From Gigantopelta aegis (Eukaryota; Mollusca; Gastropoda; Neomphalida; Peltospiridae), in assembly GCF_016097555.1 (NCBI RefSeq), contig NC_054704.1:26166236-26230235 (forward strand): 64,000 bases of DNA, written 5' to 3'. Positions 1 to 11,006 of the stretch are shown here, one piece after another (within the stretch, counting starts at the first letter, position 1; the number at the start of each line of letters is the position of its first letter). The notes below the pieces were generated by a model. That model had not been told where the DNA came from and made no database searches. It was given only the letters and a program-made list of their open reading frames with translations. The position numbers were made by a program, and so were the translations under genes.

Positions 1-81
1 TTGCACGAGCATTCCTTTACGTTAAACAATGGACTATATGTATGAAAGTTGTTTTTAACAAATCACTTTTGTTCTTTTTAG

Positions 82-154
82 GTTCACGTTTTCCACATGG
101 AGATGACTTGTGAAGGCTGTGCAGGGGCAGCGAAACGTGTTCTTGGCAAACTTG
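82..154 (+). CDS. ATOX1: ATOX1 exon with the MTCxGC copper site
   Basis: The acceptor is gttctttttag (AG at 80-81), and the frame begins with GTT at 82. The exon has 24 codons plus one base. Both cysteines of MTCEGC are present. The donor GT is at 155-156. Residues before VHVF, including Met1, come from an exon before this window. Confidence 0.92.
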
Positions 155-3100
155 GTAATCATGGTTACATGTAAAGAAGTCCCATTAGAATTATATATCT
201 GCTGTCTGTCTGTCTGTCTGTCTGTCTTGTCGGTATATAATATATATACCAATAAGAAACAAGACAACATGTATGTAGCCTGTACCTTAATATTAGTTAT
301 CACTGTGAATTTGCATATTGATAATCAGAGCTCGCAGATCAGTTATTTATATCAATTATAATAATTTAAAGTTCTCAATCTCATAATAACCATACATGTA
401 CAGGTTCCCACCTAGCATCTGGAAAATTAGTCATCATGACTCACAGGATTTTATTTTGCATTAAAAATTGGAGCCATCTATCTCTTAAATCGCATAATTA
501 ACTGAATAACTGTCTCGTTTGTATTACATGCATATATTATATCCACTATTCTATCTGTATAATAATACATATGCATGTATATCCATTGTTTTTCTTCTTG
601 TAAATAATTTAGTGCTTCTTTTTTTTCTGTCTTTTTATGTAGTCTGAAGAGACATAGAAAGTGTGGTTCTTTCTATGTCCGAATATTGTTATATACATGT
701 ATCGTCTATATTGCTGGTATTCAAAACTTGTGACAGACACCCTATTTCAACCGTTTCTCAGCCGAAATAGTGCAACAAATGGACTTACAAACCAAAAATG
801 TATAACCTACCTTACTCACTAAATCCTGACTGAAGTGCTTGAGTCATTATTAACAAAATAAATCTTCAGACAACATAAAACATTTGCCTGCCATTTTAAT
901 TTTGCTAAATAGAAGGAAGCAACTCACCTCGCATATTCAGAAAAGTATTGACTTAGTGTGTGCCCTGCACTATCTTTTTATACACCCTTTGGCTTTTAGT
1001 CGCCCAGTGCTGCATGCTAACCTGCTCTGTAACATAGCTGCATCTGCGCAATAATTATGACTAACTCCTGTTGTGAGATTTGCTCAACCATCTACATGTG
1101 TTGAAAATAATAAAGAACAATAATAAAAACAAAACAAAACTAGATATATAGACCGAACTAAAAACATGTCTGGTTAACTATACTCAAAGGCAAAAGTTAT
1201 TGTGACATGGATTGTTTGGAGTAATAAATTTGTGAATGGATTTATGGATGTAAACCAGAGACTATGTGCATGAAACAGCTCAAAGAAATGCAACCAAGCA
1301 GTTGTTGCAGCGATTGCATGCTTTGTGCAAGAAATATGGAATATTTGGGAGAAATGCTGTCCGGTGTTCACCATAAAAGGCCAGACATTCAGTCACAAAT
1401 CATTGCCACTCTGTGCAGCCTTCAGAAGTCAAGAAGTCAGAAAAACTTCATTAGTGAACTCTTAGATGCAATTGTGTCATGCCACGCCTCAGTGAAAATG
1501 ATAGATGGCGAGTTATAGGGATGCTTGAATCTGGGACCTCGCATGGTGCCATCACACGTTAATTCAACGTCCACAGAAACACCATATGGCACTTATGGCA
1601 ATGATATCAACAAAACAACCAGGTCAGGGACCGTCCCCATAGCGGCTGACCACCTGTGACAACCCCTTGCCAAGACGCATAGATCTGAACCACACATCTG
1701 CGAAACAGGTTCCAGCCAGCAACCCTAACAGCCTGTAGCATCACTTTCTCAAACGTTTAGTGGCCTCAATGAGACGACAGTGCCAGGCCTGTATCAATGC
1801 TCAAGGTGGACACTCTCGCTACTGACTGTGTGAACTTTGCTCTGGACCCCCTCTAGTGATGTGGCTCATTTGCATATTGCAGGTGCGCCCTTTTCATGGA
1901 CTATTGCTCTTTTCCGTACCTTTGGACATTTCTCTTTCCATGTTATAACGTTTCATACACGGCAGTAGAAACTTATCATCAATTATATTTGTCTTTTGTG
2001 TGTCACAATAACTTTTGCCTTTTAGTATATTATCTGATATCCATAAACAGATTGCGCATTCGACATTGTCACGATGATCTAAATGTAGAAAGAGGGACTG
2101 GCACACTACATCAGCCACACTGTTTTTAACACTTCAGTTACGTTATATGTATTGATACGGTTGGGAACCAGTTAAACCGCTAGGCTATATTTGTTCTGAA
2201 ACTTCGTAGTTGTTAGGTTTTTAGGTGTTTTAAAAATAATTTTTTAATGTTAAAGCTATTGACAGCGGGGAAAAAAAGGCAAAAAAAACTTGCGTCTGAT
2301 ATTTGTATAAAGACCGCGTATTCGACTTGGTCGCGATGATCTAAATTTAGACAAAGGGACTGGCACACTACATCAGCCACACTGGTTTTAACACTTCAGT
2401 TGCGTTAAACATATTGATAAGGTTGGGAACCAGTTAAACTGCTCAGCTATTTTCATTTTGAACTTCGTTGATGTTGTATATTTCTTCTTTTTTTATCCAT
2501 TTGCTGACACCAGTTTGTTTGGTATTGTGCAGTAAATTGAATTGAAATTGAATTGAATTAGGTCGTTTGGTTTTTATGTCTTAAAAAAATGACTGTAAAA
2601 TCGATTGACATCGGAAATATTTTGCAGAGTATTAATATCCGATCAGAACAGTTATAGTATATGTCCAACAACTAGTACCCAGTACATTATATTTTATATA
2701 TATATACAAAAATAACTAATAAATAACATCCCTTCAAACACTTGGTGTGAATAAATATTTTAATCCTCAAAACAAATTTAGTCACTCTCTTGATTAGTGA
2801 CAGCTTTTCATTTCTAATAGTAAATCCCTCCAAAATTATGACATAAGTTACCAGAGATGGTTGAACAAAATAATTGGTTCATTTAGTCAAAACTTGTCTT
2901 CAATAATCAACTGTTTTGTTTTATTCCAGGAAACATTTTGTTTTCAAAATTTTGATCAGTGACATTCCTAGTCAACTGAAAATTGATTAGCAACTACTCT
3001 TTTAATGTTTTAAAATTGTATAGCGATCTCTGAAACTTGTGTAGCGAATCGCACTGCAATACAATATGTTCCCTGTATTCCTTAATACATGTTTGAACCT

Positions 3101-3499
3101 TAATTGGATGTAAGCACATTAAACCAGTTGATTGATTGATTGATTGATATTTCTTAATTAATCTTCAAGAACATACCCTGTATTTAACAATAGATGCCCT
3201 GTTTAGGAAGCTGAGGGCTTGTGGTCACTTGCTACACTTTTTTTGGTCTCACCTTTATGAAGTAAACTTAAAAATCGTCAAACAATTTAGTACATCTATC
3301 TTTCATATTCATTTTCTTGCTGTTTATGTGTTTGTCTACATGTAGTTTGTGTTCTGATTTTGCAGAAGGTGTAAGTGACATTTTAACTGACGTTGAGACT
3401 AAGAAAGTCACTGTGAAATCATCGTTACCGGCTGATGCCATCTTGGAAGCTCTGAAGAAAACAGGAAAAGAATGCAAATACATCGGTGTTCAACAGTGA
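82..3499 (+). CDS. ATOX1: ATOX1-like copper chaperone (3' part; first exon outside window)
   Basis: This is a small cytosolic metallochaperone that carries Cu(I) to P-type copper ATPases. Two coding exons are visible, 82-154 and 3366-3495. The first reads VHVFHMEMTCEGCAGAAKRV and holds the metal-binding MTCxGC loop at 103-120. The second reads EGVSDILTDVETKKVTVKS, then a helix ending in KKTGKECKYIGVQQ. The KKTGK motif next to the metal site is typical of ATOX1, and the order is that of a single HMA domain of about 70 residues. The junction is clean: exon ends CTTG/gtaatc, intron ends ttttgcag, and the split codon is G|AA. The coding frame closes at 3497-3499 (TGA), or after splicing at 3495 into the exon at 5563 (TAA). 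The start codon must lie upstream. The 3.2-kb intron holds a Tc1-like element. Family identity is near certain. Confidence 0.93.
199..226. repeat. (CTGT)n microsatellite
   Basis: About six units of ctgt lie in the ATOX1 intron about 45 bp past the exon donor. No coding meaning. Confidence 0.9.
1179..2029 (+). mobile_element. Tc1/mariner-like element, internally deleted, copy 1
   Basis: The 851-bp unit has near-perfect terminal inverted repeats of about 29 bp (tatactcaaaggcaaaag at the left, its complement at 2001-2029) bounded by TA. From 1479 the plus strand reads MPRLSENDRWRVIGMLESG, then FNVHRNTIWHLW with in-frame stops. This is the N-terminal helix-turn-helix of a Tc1 transposase. Near 1770-1813 it reads RRQCQACINAQGGHSRY and a stop, the usual C-terminus. 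The catalytic DDE core between them is missing, so the copy is not autonomous. A further open frame at 1264-1518 precedes the transposase remnant. A sister copy lies at 16517-17349. It sits in an ATOX1 intron. Confidence 0.85.
1264..1518 (+). CDS. Leader ORF (84 aa) of the Tc1-like element, unknown
   Basis: This is an open frame of 84 codons starting MCMKQLKEMQPSSCC and ending VKMIDGEL. It has a cysteine cluster (CCxDCMLCARN). Its end overlaps the start of the transposase remnant at 1479 in another frame. The sister element at 16602-16850 keeps the same frame open, with substitutions and an in-frame two-codon length change. I do not recognise a family. It may be a chance open frame inside a non-coding transposon, because the opposite strand is also open here. 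Confidence 0.3.
   Translation: MCMKQLKEMQPSSCCSDCMLCARNMEYLGEMLSGVHHKRPDIQSQIIATLCSLQKSRSQKNFISELLDAIVSCHASVKMIDGEL
2031..2478. repeat. Tandem duplication, about 185-bp unit, two copies
   Basis: About 2031-2218 and 2293-2478 are alike: both contain 'gggactggcacactacatc' and then 'aacacttcagtt' and 'ggttgggaaccagttaaac'. The first copy directly abuts the Tc1-like element at 1179-2029. No ORF of note. Confidence 0.8.
2926..3065 (+). repeat. Dispersed repeat, copy also at 41560-41697
   Basis: The two stretches share an aaacattttgttttcaaaat start, 'ctagtcaactgaaaat', and a 'gatctctgaaacttg' end, in the same orientation with scattered substitutions. No terminal repeats seen; family unknown. Confidence 0.75.
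3092..3155 (+). repeat. SINE 3' tail with (TTGA)n
   Basis: The sequence 'ttgaaccttaattggat' followed by tgattgattgatt matches the tail of the tRNA-derived SINE at 51818-52085. It is a truncated copy in the ATOX1 intron, 210 bp before the last coding exon. Confidence 0.55.
3366..3499 (+). CDS. ATOX1: ATOX1 last coding exon
   Basis: It follows a tgcag acceptor (AG at 3364-3365). The codon G|AA restores Glu, then 43 further residues end in GVQQ. A strong donor, CA/GTGAGT, begins at 3496 and overlaps the codons CAG TGA. If it is used, CA joins the A of the exon at 5563 to give CAA TAA, again Gln-stop, so either form encodes the same protein. Confidence 0.9.
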
Positions 3500-3556
3500 G
3501 TTGTTATTGTTGAAAACCTTTTAACATCTGAAAAACACATTTGTCAAAAATCTCTG

Positions 3557-3779
3557 TGTTTCTGCCAGAAAGAAACTTTTGGGTATGGCACAATGGAATT
3601 GAATGTAACACAGTATGAGAGGCCTCCCCCAGAAAGAAAATGGGTTATGTTTAGGGTTAGGGTTAAGAAAATCATACATTAATGATAAAGAGTCATTAAT
3701 TTTGTCAAAAGGTTAATTTAAAAAAAAAAAAATCTGGGTATGGCGCCATACCCATTTTACCCTCAGGCAGAAACCCCCG
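3557..3779. mobile_element. MITE with GTTTCTGC ends, copy 1
   Basis: It starts tgtttctgccagaaagaaa and ends ggcagaaacccc, so the ends are inverted repeats, flanked by tctctg on both sides (3551-3556 and 3780-3785). The interior holds gggtatggc and 'tttagggttagggttaag'. A second copy is at 17558-17813. It lies just after the ATOX1 stop codon, in the last intron or extended 3'UTR. Confidence 0.75.
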
Positions 3780-4515
3780 TCTCTGTAATGAAAATGTTTT
3801 AATAATCATCAAAAACTTTCCAGCGAATATCTATGTGTATCTCTGTGTAAGGTTTTGGATGATTTGTCATAATTTAATATCTCCCCACCCTAAGATTGAA
3901 TTTTATGAATTGACTATAATTATTCATAATTTGTTGTTTAATGTCAAACAAAATGTGTCACATGTTAAAGGGATATAAAATTACTTTTTTGTTATGTAAT
4001 CAGTGGAAGATAAAAAAATTGTTCAGTGTGTTTTGTGTTAAATCTTCTTCTTCAGTCATGGCTGCTGTACCACACTGGCAGGTTCCACTGTTTCCCACTC
4101 GGAATTTGGTATACATATTGTTGTTGAGTCTACAGTGGCCTGTTCTCAGTCGCATTTGTGTTAAATTATTTCCATGTACTCAGGGCTGATATAGCTGTAC
4201 ATCATGGTATACATCCTCTCTCAACCTTTGCAATTAAGAAAATGGTCCACGGCAAAAAATCTTGTCATCGAAAAAACCCTGAATATAGTCCAAGAGAAAA
4301 AAGTGCAATGGAGAAGTAATAACTCCCTGGGATTGCTGTGGGCAATTGCAGGGCTTGCTCTCATGGCATATACAACACGTTGATGCACTGTATTATATGT
4401 ATATATGAAGGGTTGATGTACGTAATGATATACACTACAGGTTGATATACATTATTGTATACACTGAGAGTTAATATATAGAGAATAAATACACGAGTGG
4501 CCGTTGGATACCATT

Positions 4516-5073
4516 CAATCTAATTAAAATTAGCTCCACTGGTTAATTGCTATTACCTGTGGATCTAACAGCACTCCGTTGGAGCTCATGTCCAGTTGAC
4601 CTTTCATTCGACCAATCAAAATCATACTTGCAAAATCATGCCAGTGATTTGAAAAGAATTTGAAAACATTCAGGATTATGCCGAGGGTATACGAAATGAT
4701 TCGGGTGAATTGCGAAGTATGCCAGAAACTAATTTCAATATAAAATATTATATAAAATTTGTTTCAAACCGAAAAACAACAACCCGTGATGGTTTAAAAT
4801 CTGTTTATACTAGTATACAATCCAGAGTTTATTACTTCACTTTTCCCCCTGTTGTTTAATGTTGAAATAGACCAACAAGTTCGCCTATTGCATAAATTGT
4901 TTCGCCCAATATTTTTAGAATTTGTATGCTCCTGAATAACGCTATAAAAGGCGAAGTGTAATTGGTAGATATTTAAATTGTTATTTATAGATGAAATGTC
5001 ACCTGGACATGGGGAGTCCACGCAATGCTGTTAGATCTATGGTAGACCAGTAGAGCTAATTTTAATCAGATTG
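4516..5073. mobile_element. MITE with CAATCTAATTAAAATTAG ends and 9-bp TSD, copy 1
   Basis: The 558-bp element has inverted ends (caatctaattaaaattag and ctaattttaatcagattg) and the 9-bp target duplication gataccatt at 4507-4515 and 5074-5082. No ORF of note. A 9-bp duplication suggests a Mutator-like (MULE) source; this is inference. Relatives lie at 31747-32220 and 61644-62310. Confidence 0.85.
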
Positions 5074-5140
5074 GATACCATTTATCTCACAACGAGTTGT
5101 TTTAAAAAGTTTTTAAACGAGTTGTGAGATAAATGGTATC
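5074..5140. repeat. Foldback with 20-bp perfect arms
   Basis: Arms 5074-5093 and 5121-5140 are exact reverse complements (gataccatttatctcacaac), with a 27-base AT-rich loop. It overlaps the right target duplication of the adjacent MITE, so the MITE inserted next to or into an older foldback element. Confidence 0.85.
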
Positions 5141-5562
5141 TTAACAGGCATGAATGTATTATTCTATTTCTTACATACATGTATCCTCAAAAACCATGTT
5201 TTAAGCAAATATTAACATCTTTTTTTACTAAAAGTTATTTACAGCCATTGCACTTGTAGCTGACTTAAACAATACAAACCCATGATTGCCAGGTTAACTA
5301 TACGTCACAATGTACCATAATTGGTTTCCATCATGTAGTTTTTCATTGGGTGTATGGCAGTGGTGATCTGGTCATTACCTAGGAGCAGCCAGTCGTATGT
5401 TTTGAAATTGTTAACACACTTACATGTGTAAGCAACATTGTGTTATAAAAATATAATGCATGTTGTTCTCACCAATGTGTGTGTAAGAATGAAAATGTTA
5501 TATAAGGATGTACATTCTTACGAGGCATAGCTAATATTTTTTTCCTCTTTGTATCTTTTCAG

Positions 5563-6655
5563 ATAATCAGAATGGGAAAATGCAAGACTATTATCATTCC
5601 ACAGCATAACATACATGTAAACAAGGACACATAATATTTGTATTATCTAAATCAGTATTTCACCGAACTGAATGAAACCACAAACATCGGAATTGTTTAA
5701 CAAGTAAAATTATTTTTAGGTTAATACAGTCTTAATCTGCATGTTTCTGAATAATATGTCATAATCAACAGGGCTTATAAACAATTATGAATTTTATGTC
5801 ATCATTAGTTTTATGGATGTATGAACAAATGTTATTATTCAAAATTCTAAGGAAGATAATTTATAACAAAACCCTAGATGTTGTCTTTGTATATTCACGA
5901 TCATGTTAGCTAAATGCTTTTTCCTTGGTCAATATATATGCATAACAATGTCTTTGTAATTGATATTATTTGACAACAATATCTTGTTGGGAAGTTTTCA
6001 GGTACAATAAGTTACTAATGTGTGTTTTAGGTAAACTTTTATTATTTAGTCAAGTGATGTTAATAATGCTTTATTTGTGGATGTTAATTGTTTGGTTATA
6101 AATGGAAAAAGAAAAAAAAAATGTACCTATTATTTGTTACTACACAATTGCTTAGTCATATCATTATTTTATTGGAAATATTTTCTGTACTAGATCACTT
6201 TTAATTAAATTTGTTATAAAATTCAGAACAAAAAGGCTTGTTTACAAATTGACAACACTGTAAATTGTTTACATGTATATTATTATGCTTTTAAGTAAAA
6301 TAAGATACCATCTGGGGGAAAAACCTATATATGAAAATGCATATAATACAGAGTACATAAACATTTTTTTATTTTTTTTATTCTCATAGTAATGTAAATA
6401 ATTTTTGCCAAAATATGATCAAAATTAATATAGATTTATTGTTCAATAATCCATTTTTATAAATCCTGTTTATAAAATGAATTCAAATACTCTCTTCTTG
6501 ATGAAAGACTACAGCATTATAACATTATCATGTAGCTTCATTCAGCTTAGTATAGTTAGGATTGTTTCATAACTAATACAAATTAACGTTTTATATTGTA
6601 ATGATGTTCATCAACTTAAAACTGATTAATAAATATTTCTGTTGTCTACTTGTGG
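5563..6655 (+). other. ATOX1: Probable ATOX1 3'UTR exon with polyadenylation signal
   Basis: The upstream tract (tttttttcctctttgtatcttttcag) is an excellent 3' splice site, with AG at 5561-5562. The exon starts ATAATCAG, and its first base completes the last Gln codon of ATOX1 before a TAA. The rest has no coding potential and is AT-rich. AATAAA at 6628-6633 is followed by a GT-rich stretch (gttgtctacttgtggtttt), the usual layout of a cleavage site, so the transcript probably ends near 6650. The exon call is inference from splice signals and phase only. Confidence 0.6.
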
Positions 6656-7020
6656 TTTTTTAGTTGTTTTGTTTTGTTTTATTTTTCATTCTTTTTCATT
6701 CTATGATTTGTCATAGATGAGTTGTATGGCGAGTGCAATCTGATTACAAACGGCTTGCAGAAGATGACATACAAATTCTTTTAACACCAGCTTTATGCGT
6801 TTTGCTTCATTTTGAACCAAGCATTTGTTTTATTTGTTAGAGGGTAGAATTTAGCTGTTAGATTTGGGCCTTAGGATCATAGCTTTTGACAGATCCATTC
6901 TTTTTTTCTTCATGGCATGTGCTGTCCTGTCCGAAGGAAACTGCATCTAAAAGATCCTTTGCTGCTAATGGGAAAATGATGTAGGTTTCCTCTGAAGACT
7001 GTGTCTGAATTAACAAATGT
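6656..7020. other. Intergenic, nothing recognised
   Basis: No ORF, RNA gene or clear repeat. This is the start of the 14.9-kb interval between the convergent ATOX1 and PDZD8 genes. Confidence 0.5.
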
Positions 7021-7312
7021 TTGACAGTGGCCTAATGGTAAAGCACACAGTCGGTCTGGGATCGATCCCCGTCGGTGGGCCCATTGGGCTGTTTATCAAT
7101 CCAGACAGTGCACCACGACTGGTGTATCAAAGACCGTGGTATGTATTACCCTGTCTGGGATGGTACATATAAAAGATCCCTTGCTTCTAATTGAAAAGAG
7201 TAGCCCATGAAGTGGTAACAGCGGGTTTTCTCTCTCATTATCTGTGTGGTCCTTGACCCTATAACTGTAAAATAAAATGTGTCGTTAAATAAAAACATTT
7301 CCTTTCCTTCCC
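7021..7312 (+). mobile_element. SINE (ccagtgcaccac family), copy 1
   Basis: A tRNA-like head 'gtggcctaatggtaaagc' and a 'gggatcgatccccgtcggtg' box-B-like segment are followed by the core 'cagtgcaccacgactggtgtatcaaag' motif split by substitutions, 'cctgtctgggatgg' and 'cataaaagatcccttgct'-like sequence. The tail differs from other copies and resembles the family at 61292-61640. Non-coding and Pol III type by inference. Confidence 0.75.
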
Positions 7313-7375
7313 GACATCCTACAGCCAATGATCCATAAGTCAATGTTTTCTAATAATGGGTGTCTTTAAACAAGG

Positions 7376-7672
7376 GGAGGGATGTGGCCCAGGGGTAAAG
7401 TGTTTGCCCGATGCCCAGTTTGTCTAGGATTGATCCCCACTGGTGGGCAAATTTGGCAATTTCTCATTCCAGCCAGTACACCACAACTGGTATATCAAAG
7501 GCTGTGGTATGTGATATCCTGTCTGTGGGATGGCACATATAAAATATCCCTGGTCATCAATGGAAAATGTTTTCTTCTTCAAGACCTGTCGAAATTACCA
7601 AATGTTCGATATCCAATAGTAGATGATGAATAAATCAATGTGCTATAGTAGTCATTAACAAAACCAACTTTT
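7376..7672 (+). mobile_element. SINE (ccagtgcaccac family), copy 2
   Basis: Contains 'gatgtggcccaggggtaaag', 'cagccagtacaccacaactg' and 'atatcctgtctgtgggatgg', ending in 'ttaacaaaaccaacttttaa'. It follows the previous SINE by about 60 bp. Confidence 0.8.
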
Positions 7673-7813
7673 AACTTTATATGCATACAGATTTGAAACT
7701 TCAAGATGAAAAGTGAAGCTAAACAATTTAAATGCAAAGATTTACGCCACCGCCCAGAGAAAAAGAATGTCTTACCTTACCTTCCAACTTGAAACAACAA
7801 TCTGATGACCTCA

Positions 7814-8117
7814 TAATTCTATGATGAATTATTAATAAATTATTTTGCATATATTTGACATCTTAAACTGCTATACTGGTAGATATTTGTGCAAAATGGC
7901 TTCAATCATAATCAGTCAATCTTTGACATCCACAATAACCAGAATGTTTCTCTTATTTCCAAAATAATTTATTAATAATTCTATGATGAATTATAAATAA
8001 ATTATTTTGCAAATATTTGACATCTTAAACTGGTATACTGGTAGATATTCGTGCAAAATGGCTTCAGCCATAATCAGTCGATCTTTGACATCCACAGTAA
8101 CCAAAATGTTTCTGGTG
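7814..8117. repeat. Tandem duplication, 163-bp period, two copies
   Basis: About 7814-7950 and 7977-8117 share 'ctatgatgaatta', 'gcaaaatggcttca' and 'catccaca.taacca.aatg'. They differ by scattered substitutions. No gene. Confidence 0.8.
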
Positions 8118-8119
8118 AT

Positions 8120-8720
8120 AATAACTAGTTTAACGTGCCCATATACCACTAGGGTTTCGAACACGCCCATCCCAAGTCCGACCTCCGATAAGATCGGTGG
8201 CCTGATGGAGGTGGGGGGGGTTGAAAATGGGCAGAATTTTGAAAGTAGCAATTAGTAAAAAAGTTAATTGTATAAATAAAAAAAATAAAAAGGTTACAAG
8301 CCAAAAATAAAAAGAATTGACTGCTCGGCCGAATATTTATATAATTTGGAGCATTTTAGAAGGACAGTCCAAAATTAAATAAGAGAAAGAAGAGAGGATC
8401 GGACTATTTAATAATATTTAAAAAAAGAAGTAATTTGGACATAAAATTTTGAAAGCAGATCTAAAAGTTTAAAAAGTCCACGCGAGTGGCCTCGTTAAGG
8501 CCGTTTGGGTGCACAGCTTAAAGGGACGAGATGGGTTGCATCCCGTCAAGAAAACCCCTAGATTGACAGTCGATAGACGTTGAAGGTGTAGTGCTGTGCT
8601 GAAATACAGATCTTGAGAAGCCGGATCCGTCTGAACGACAGAGAGTATCAGACTAGGGTATAGTCCAGTCGTCATGGTTTGGTATAGTGGTGCGGACTGG
8701 TATTTCCAAATGGCAGGCAA
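8120..8720. other. Repeat-like block with GC-richer segment, unassigned
   Basis: After 'ttaacgtgcccatataccac' comes a poly-G stretch, an A-rich stretch and then, at 8470-8700, an unusually GC-rich section for this region ('ctcgttaaggccgtttgg', 'gggacgagatgggttgcatc'). A short relative of its start lies near 29440-29475 (ttataccactatggttttga). I suspect a mobile-element end but see no terminal repeats or protein. The 121-codon minus-strand open frame across 8469-8834 looks accidental. Confidence 0.35.
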
Positions 8721-10465
8721 TATAACAAAGACTAAACAATTACATGTATATTCATGATATTTATTCTGAACAGTTTGCAGTAAACACAAACACTGACATA
8801 TTACAGACAGCATTGCATTGGTAGCTTTTAGCAAAATAATTTATACACTGCACACTGGGTACAAAACCATTCAAAATAAAAATATTAATATAAATTTTGG
8901 TCAACAAAATGGATACATTAGTATATTAATAATTTAAATCTTATTTGTATATGTGTAAATAGAACAATCTTGAATATTAACTCTGTGCACCAGAATTGCC
9001 TATATAAGTTTATAAGTTCCACATCTGTCCCAGACAGACCAATGTATGCAATTTAACACTACATGTATTTTAGAACATTTCTGGATAACAATGACATATG
9101 TAACAAGACAGATAATACAGCATCTTAAGAGTTGGAAAGTAATAACACAACTGCATTTGTGTTTTGAACAATGTTTCTTTGATATTTGTTTACCTATAGT
9201 TGATAACATCCAATGTGTGTGTGTGTGTGTATTTTCATTTGTTATTTGTTATGTATTATTTAATTATGCTATATAATTACATCACCAACACTGGAATGTA
9301 GTCTGCCCCTTGACTAGCCTTTGCCAGGAGATACCGGTAAGTTAGAAATGGTGCCATTTTAAAACCAAAGATTGGTAAACAACTGTGATAAAGAATTAAT
9401 TTGTACTAAAAACCAATGTATATTTATAATATTTGACCGCCAAGAGCAACTATAACAATGAACCTTTAATTTTTGCAAATTCTTGTGACCTTGATTTTTA
9501 ATGGATGACCTTAATAAAGACATTTTTGTCTTTTCTAAAAGTCAACTACATGTGAACAGAAGAAACACATACTAAATATAATGAAAAGGACACAATCTCA
9601 AAACACGATCAGTATGTCAGGTCTGAACAAAACCTGTGTATTTGAAAATGCATTCTCGTCACACCATTTTGCGAGGTGAAACATTAGGAACACGTTGCCT
9701 ACACCAGAACAGAGCAGGTAAATTTAACAATGTTGACTGAAGCAAAAAGTCAAATCAGAATGAGTATGAGGAGTGTGAGCATTGTGGATGACTGAAGCAA
9801 AATGCAGTCAGCAAGAGTCGAGTGGTGGTTGACTAAATCTGAAAATGATTACGCAATAAAAAATAAATTTGACATAACCAGATGTTAAGAAATTAATATT
9901 TAAAATGAGAACCTACAGATCAGCCCAAAATGCTCTATAATGCTGTAAGACAACCAAATAGCACAACAATCCCAGGACATAATAATGCAAACAAGAACAA
10001 ATATTTGATTATATTTTCATGAATGTGACCTTACATTATGTACAATATATATTATGGTATTAATACATACAAAAGACTGTAGACAAGCTGTGTCATTTGG
10101 GATGGAGGGGCATACATTTTTAAAGGGCACATATTAATTAATTAAGACATGTACATACCGTAATAGTAGATTCCCATAGATTTTAAAGGGGATAATAATA
10201 TTTAAGGAGGTTACAACCTTGCTTCTGCCCTTACCTACATGCCATTTAAGCATACTAGCATTTTGTCACAGAATGGCACTGACTATTTTGAAATACTAGT
10301 AAACATATTGAAATACATAGTGTGTGGTAACCCATGTACATGTTACCATACATTTTGGGTTTGGTAACCTATAGGTTACCACACTGAGCAAGTGAACAAT
10401 TCCCACTGTTATTGCTGTAACAATTCCTTCACAGATACACTGGTACGTAGTTATTCACTCACATA
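8721..10465. other. Intergenic, nothing recognised
   Basis: AT-rich sequence with a short (GT)n run near 9216-9230. No convincing ORF or element on either strand. Confidence 0.5.
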
Positions 10466-10790
10466 TCTGGGGCTGGGATTTAGCTCAGTCGGTTCAGTGC
10501 TCGCTTAACGTGCTTGCGTCGCAGGATCGAACAACCTTGGTGGATCCATTCAGCTGATTGGGATTTTTCTTGTTCCAACCAGTGCACCACAACTGGACAA
10601 AGGCCATGGTATGTGCTTTCCTGTCTGTGGGAAAGTGCATATAAAAGACATATTGCTGCATTAGGAAAAATGTAGCAGGTTTCCTCTGATGACTATGAGT
10701 CATAATTACCACTTGTTTGACATCCAATAGCCGATGATTAATTAATCAATGTGCTCTAGTGGTGTTGTTAAACAAAACAAACTTCTTCAT
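10466..10790 (+). mobile_element. SINE with tRNA-like head, copy 3
   Basis: The head 'gggatttagctcagtcggtt' is close to a tRNA A box, and 'caggatcgaacaacc' resembles a B box. The body is the shared core ('accagtgcaccacaactgg', 'cctgtctgtgggaaagtgca', 'gacatccaatagccgatg') and ends 'gttaaacaaaacaaactt'. A functional tRNA is excluded because the cloverleaf cannot be completed. Confidence 0.85.
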
Positions 10791-11006
10791 TCATATATTT
10801 GTTCTTGTACTAATTCTTGTACATATATGTGTATTTTATATTTGAATATCACAAAAATGATTCAAATTTAGATGGTGTAGTTTAAACTAGTCTTTGTTTA
10901 ATAGGATTTTGTTGAGAACAAATTTTATTGACATGTATCAAGAACAACCGTTCTCAACTCATTATGATGCCTGTAGTTGTGGAGCAATGATTGGAATAGT
11001 ACAAAT

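Noticed and set aside
3648..3666. Telomere-like 'ttagggttaggg'
   Set aside because: Only two to three units, inside a MITE, and repeated in the sister MITE at about 17691. Not a telomere or interstitial telomere block.
8469..8834. 121-aa minus-strand ORF
   Set aside because: Spans the edge of a repeat-like block, shows no domain or splice context, and its residues look random.
10466..10530. tRNA gene
   Set aside because: A and B boxes resemble a tRNA, but no acceptor or anticodon stem closes and a SINE body follows.
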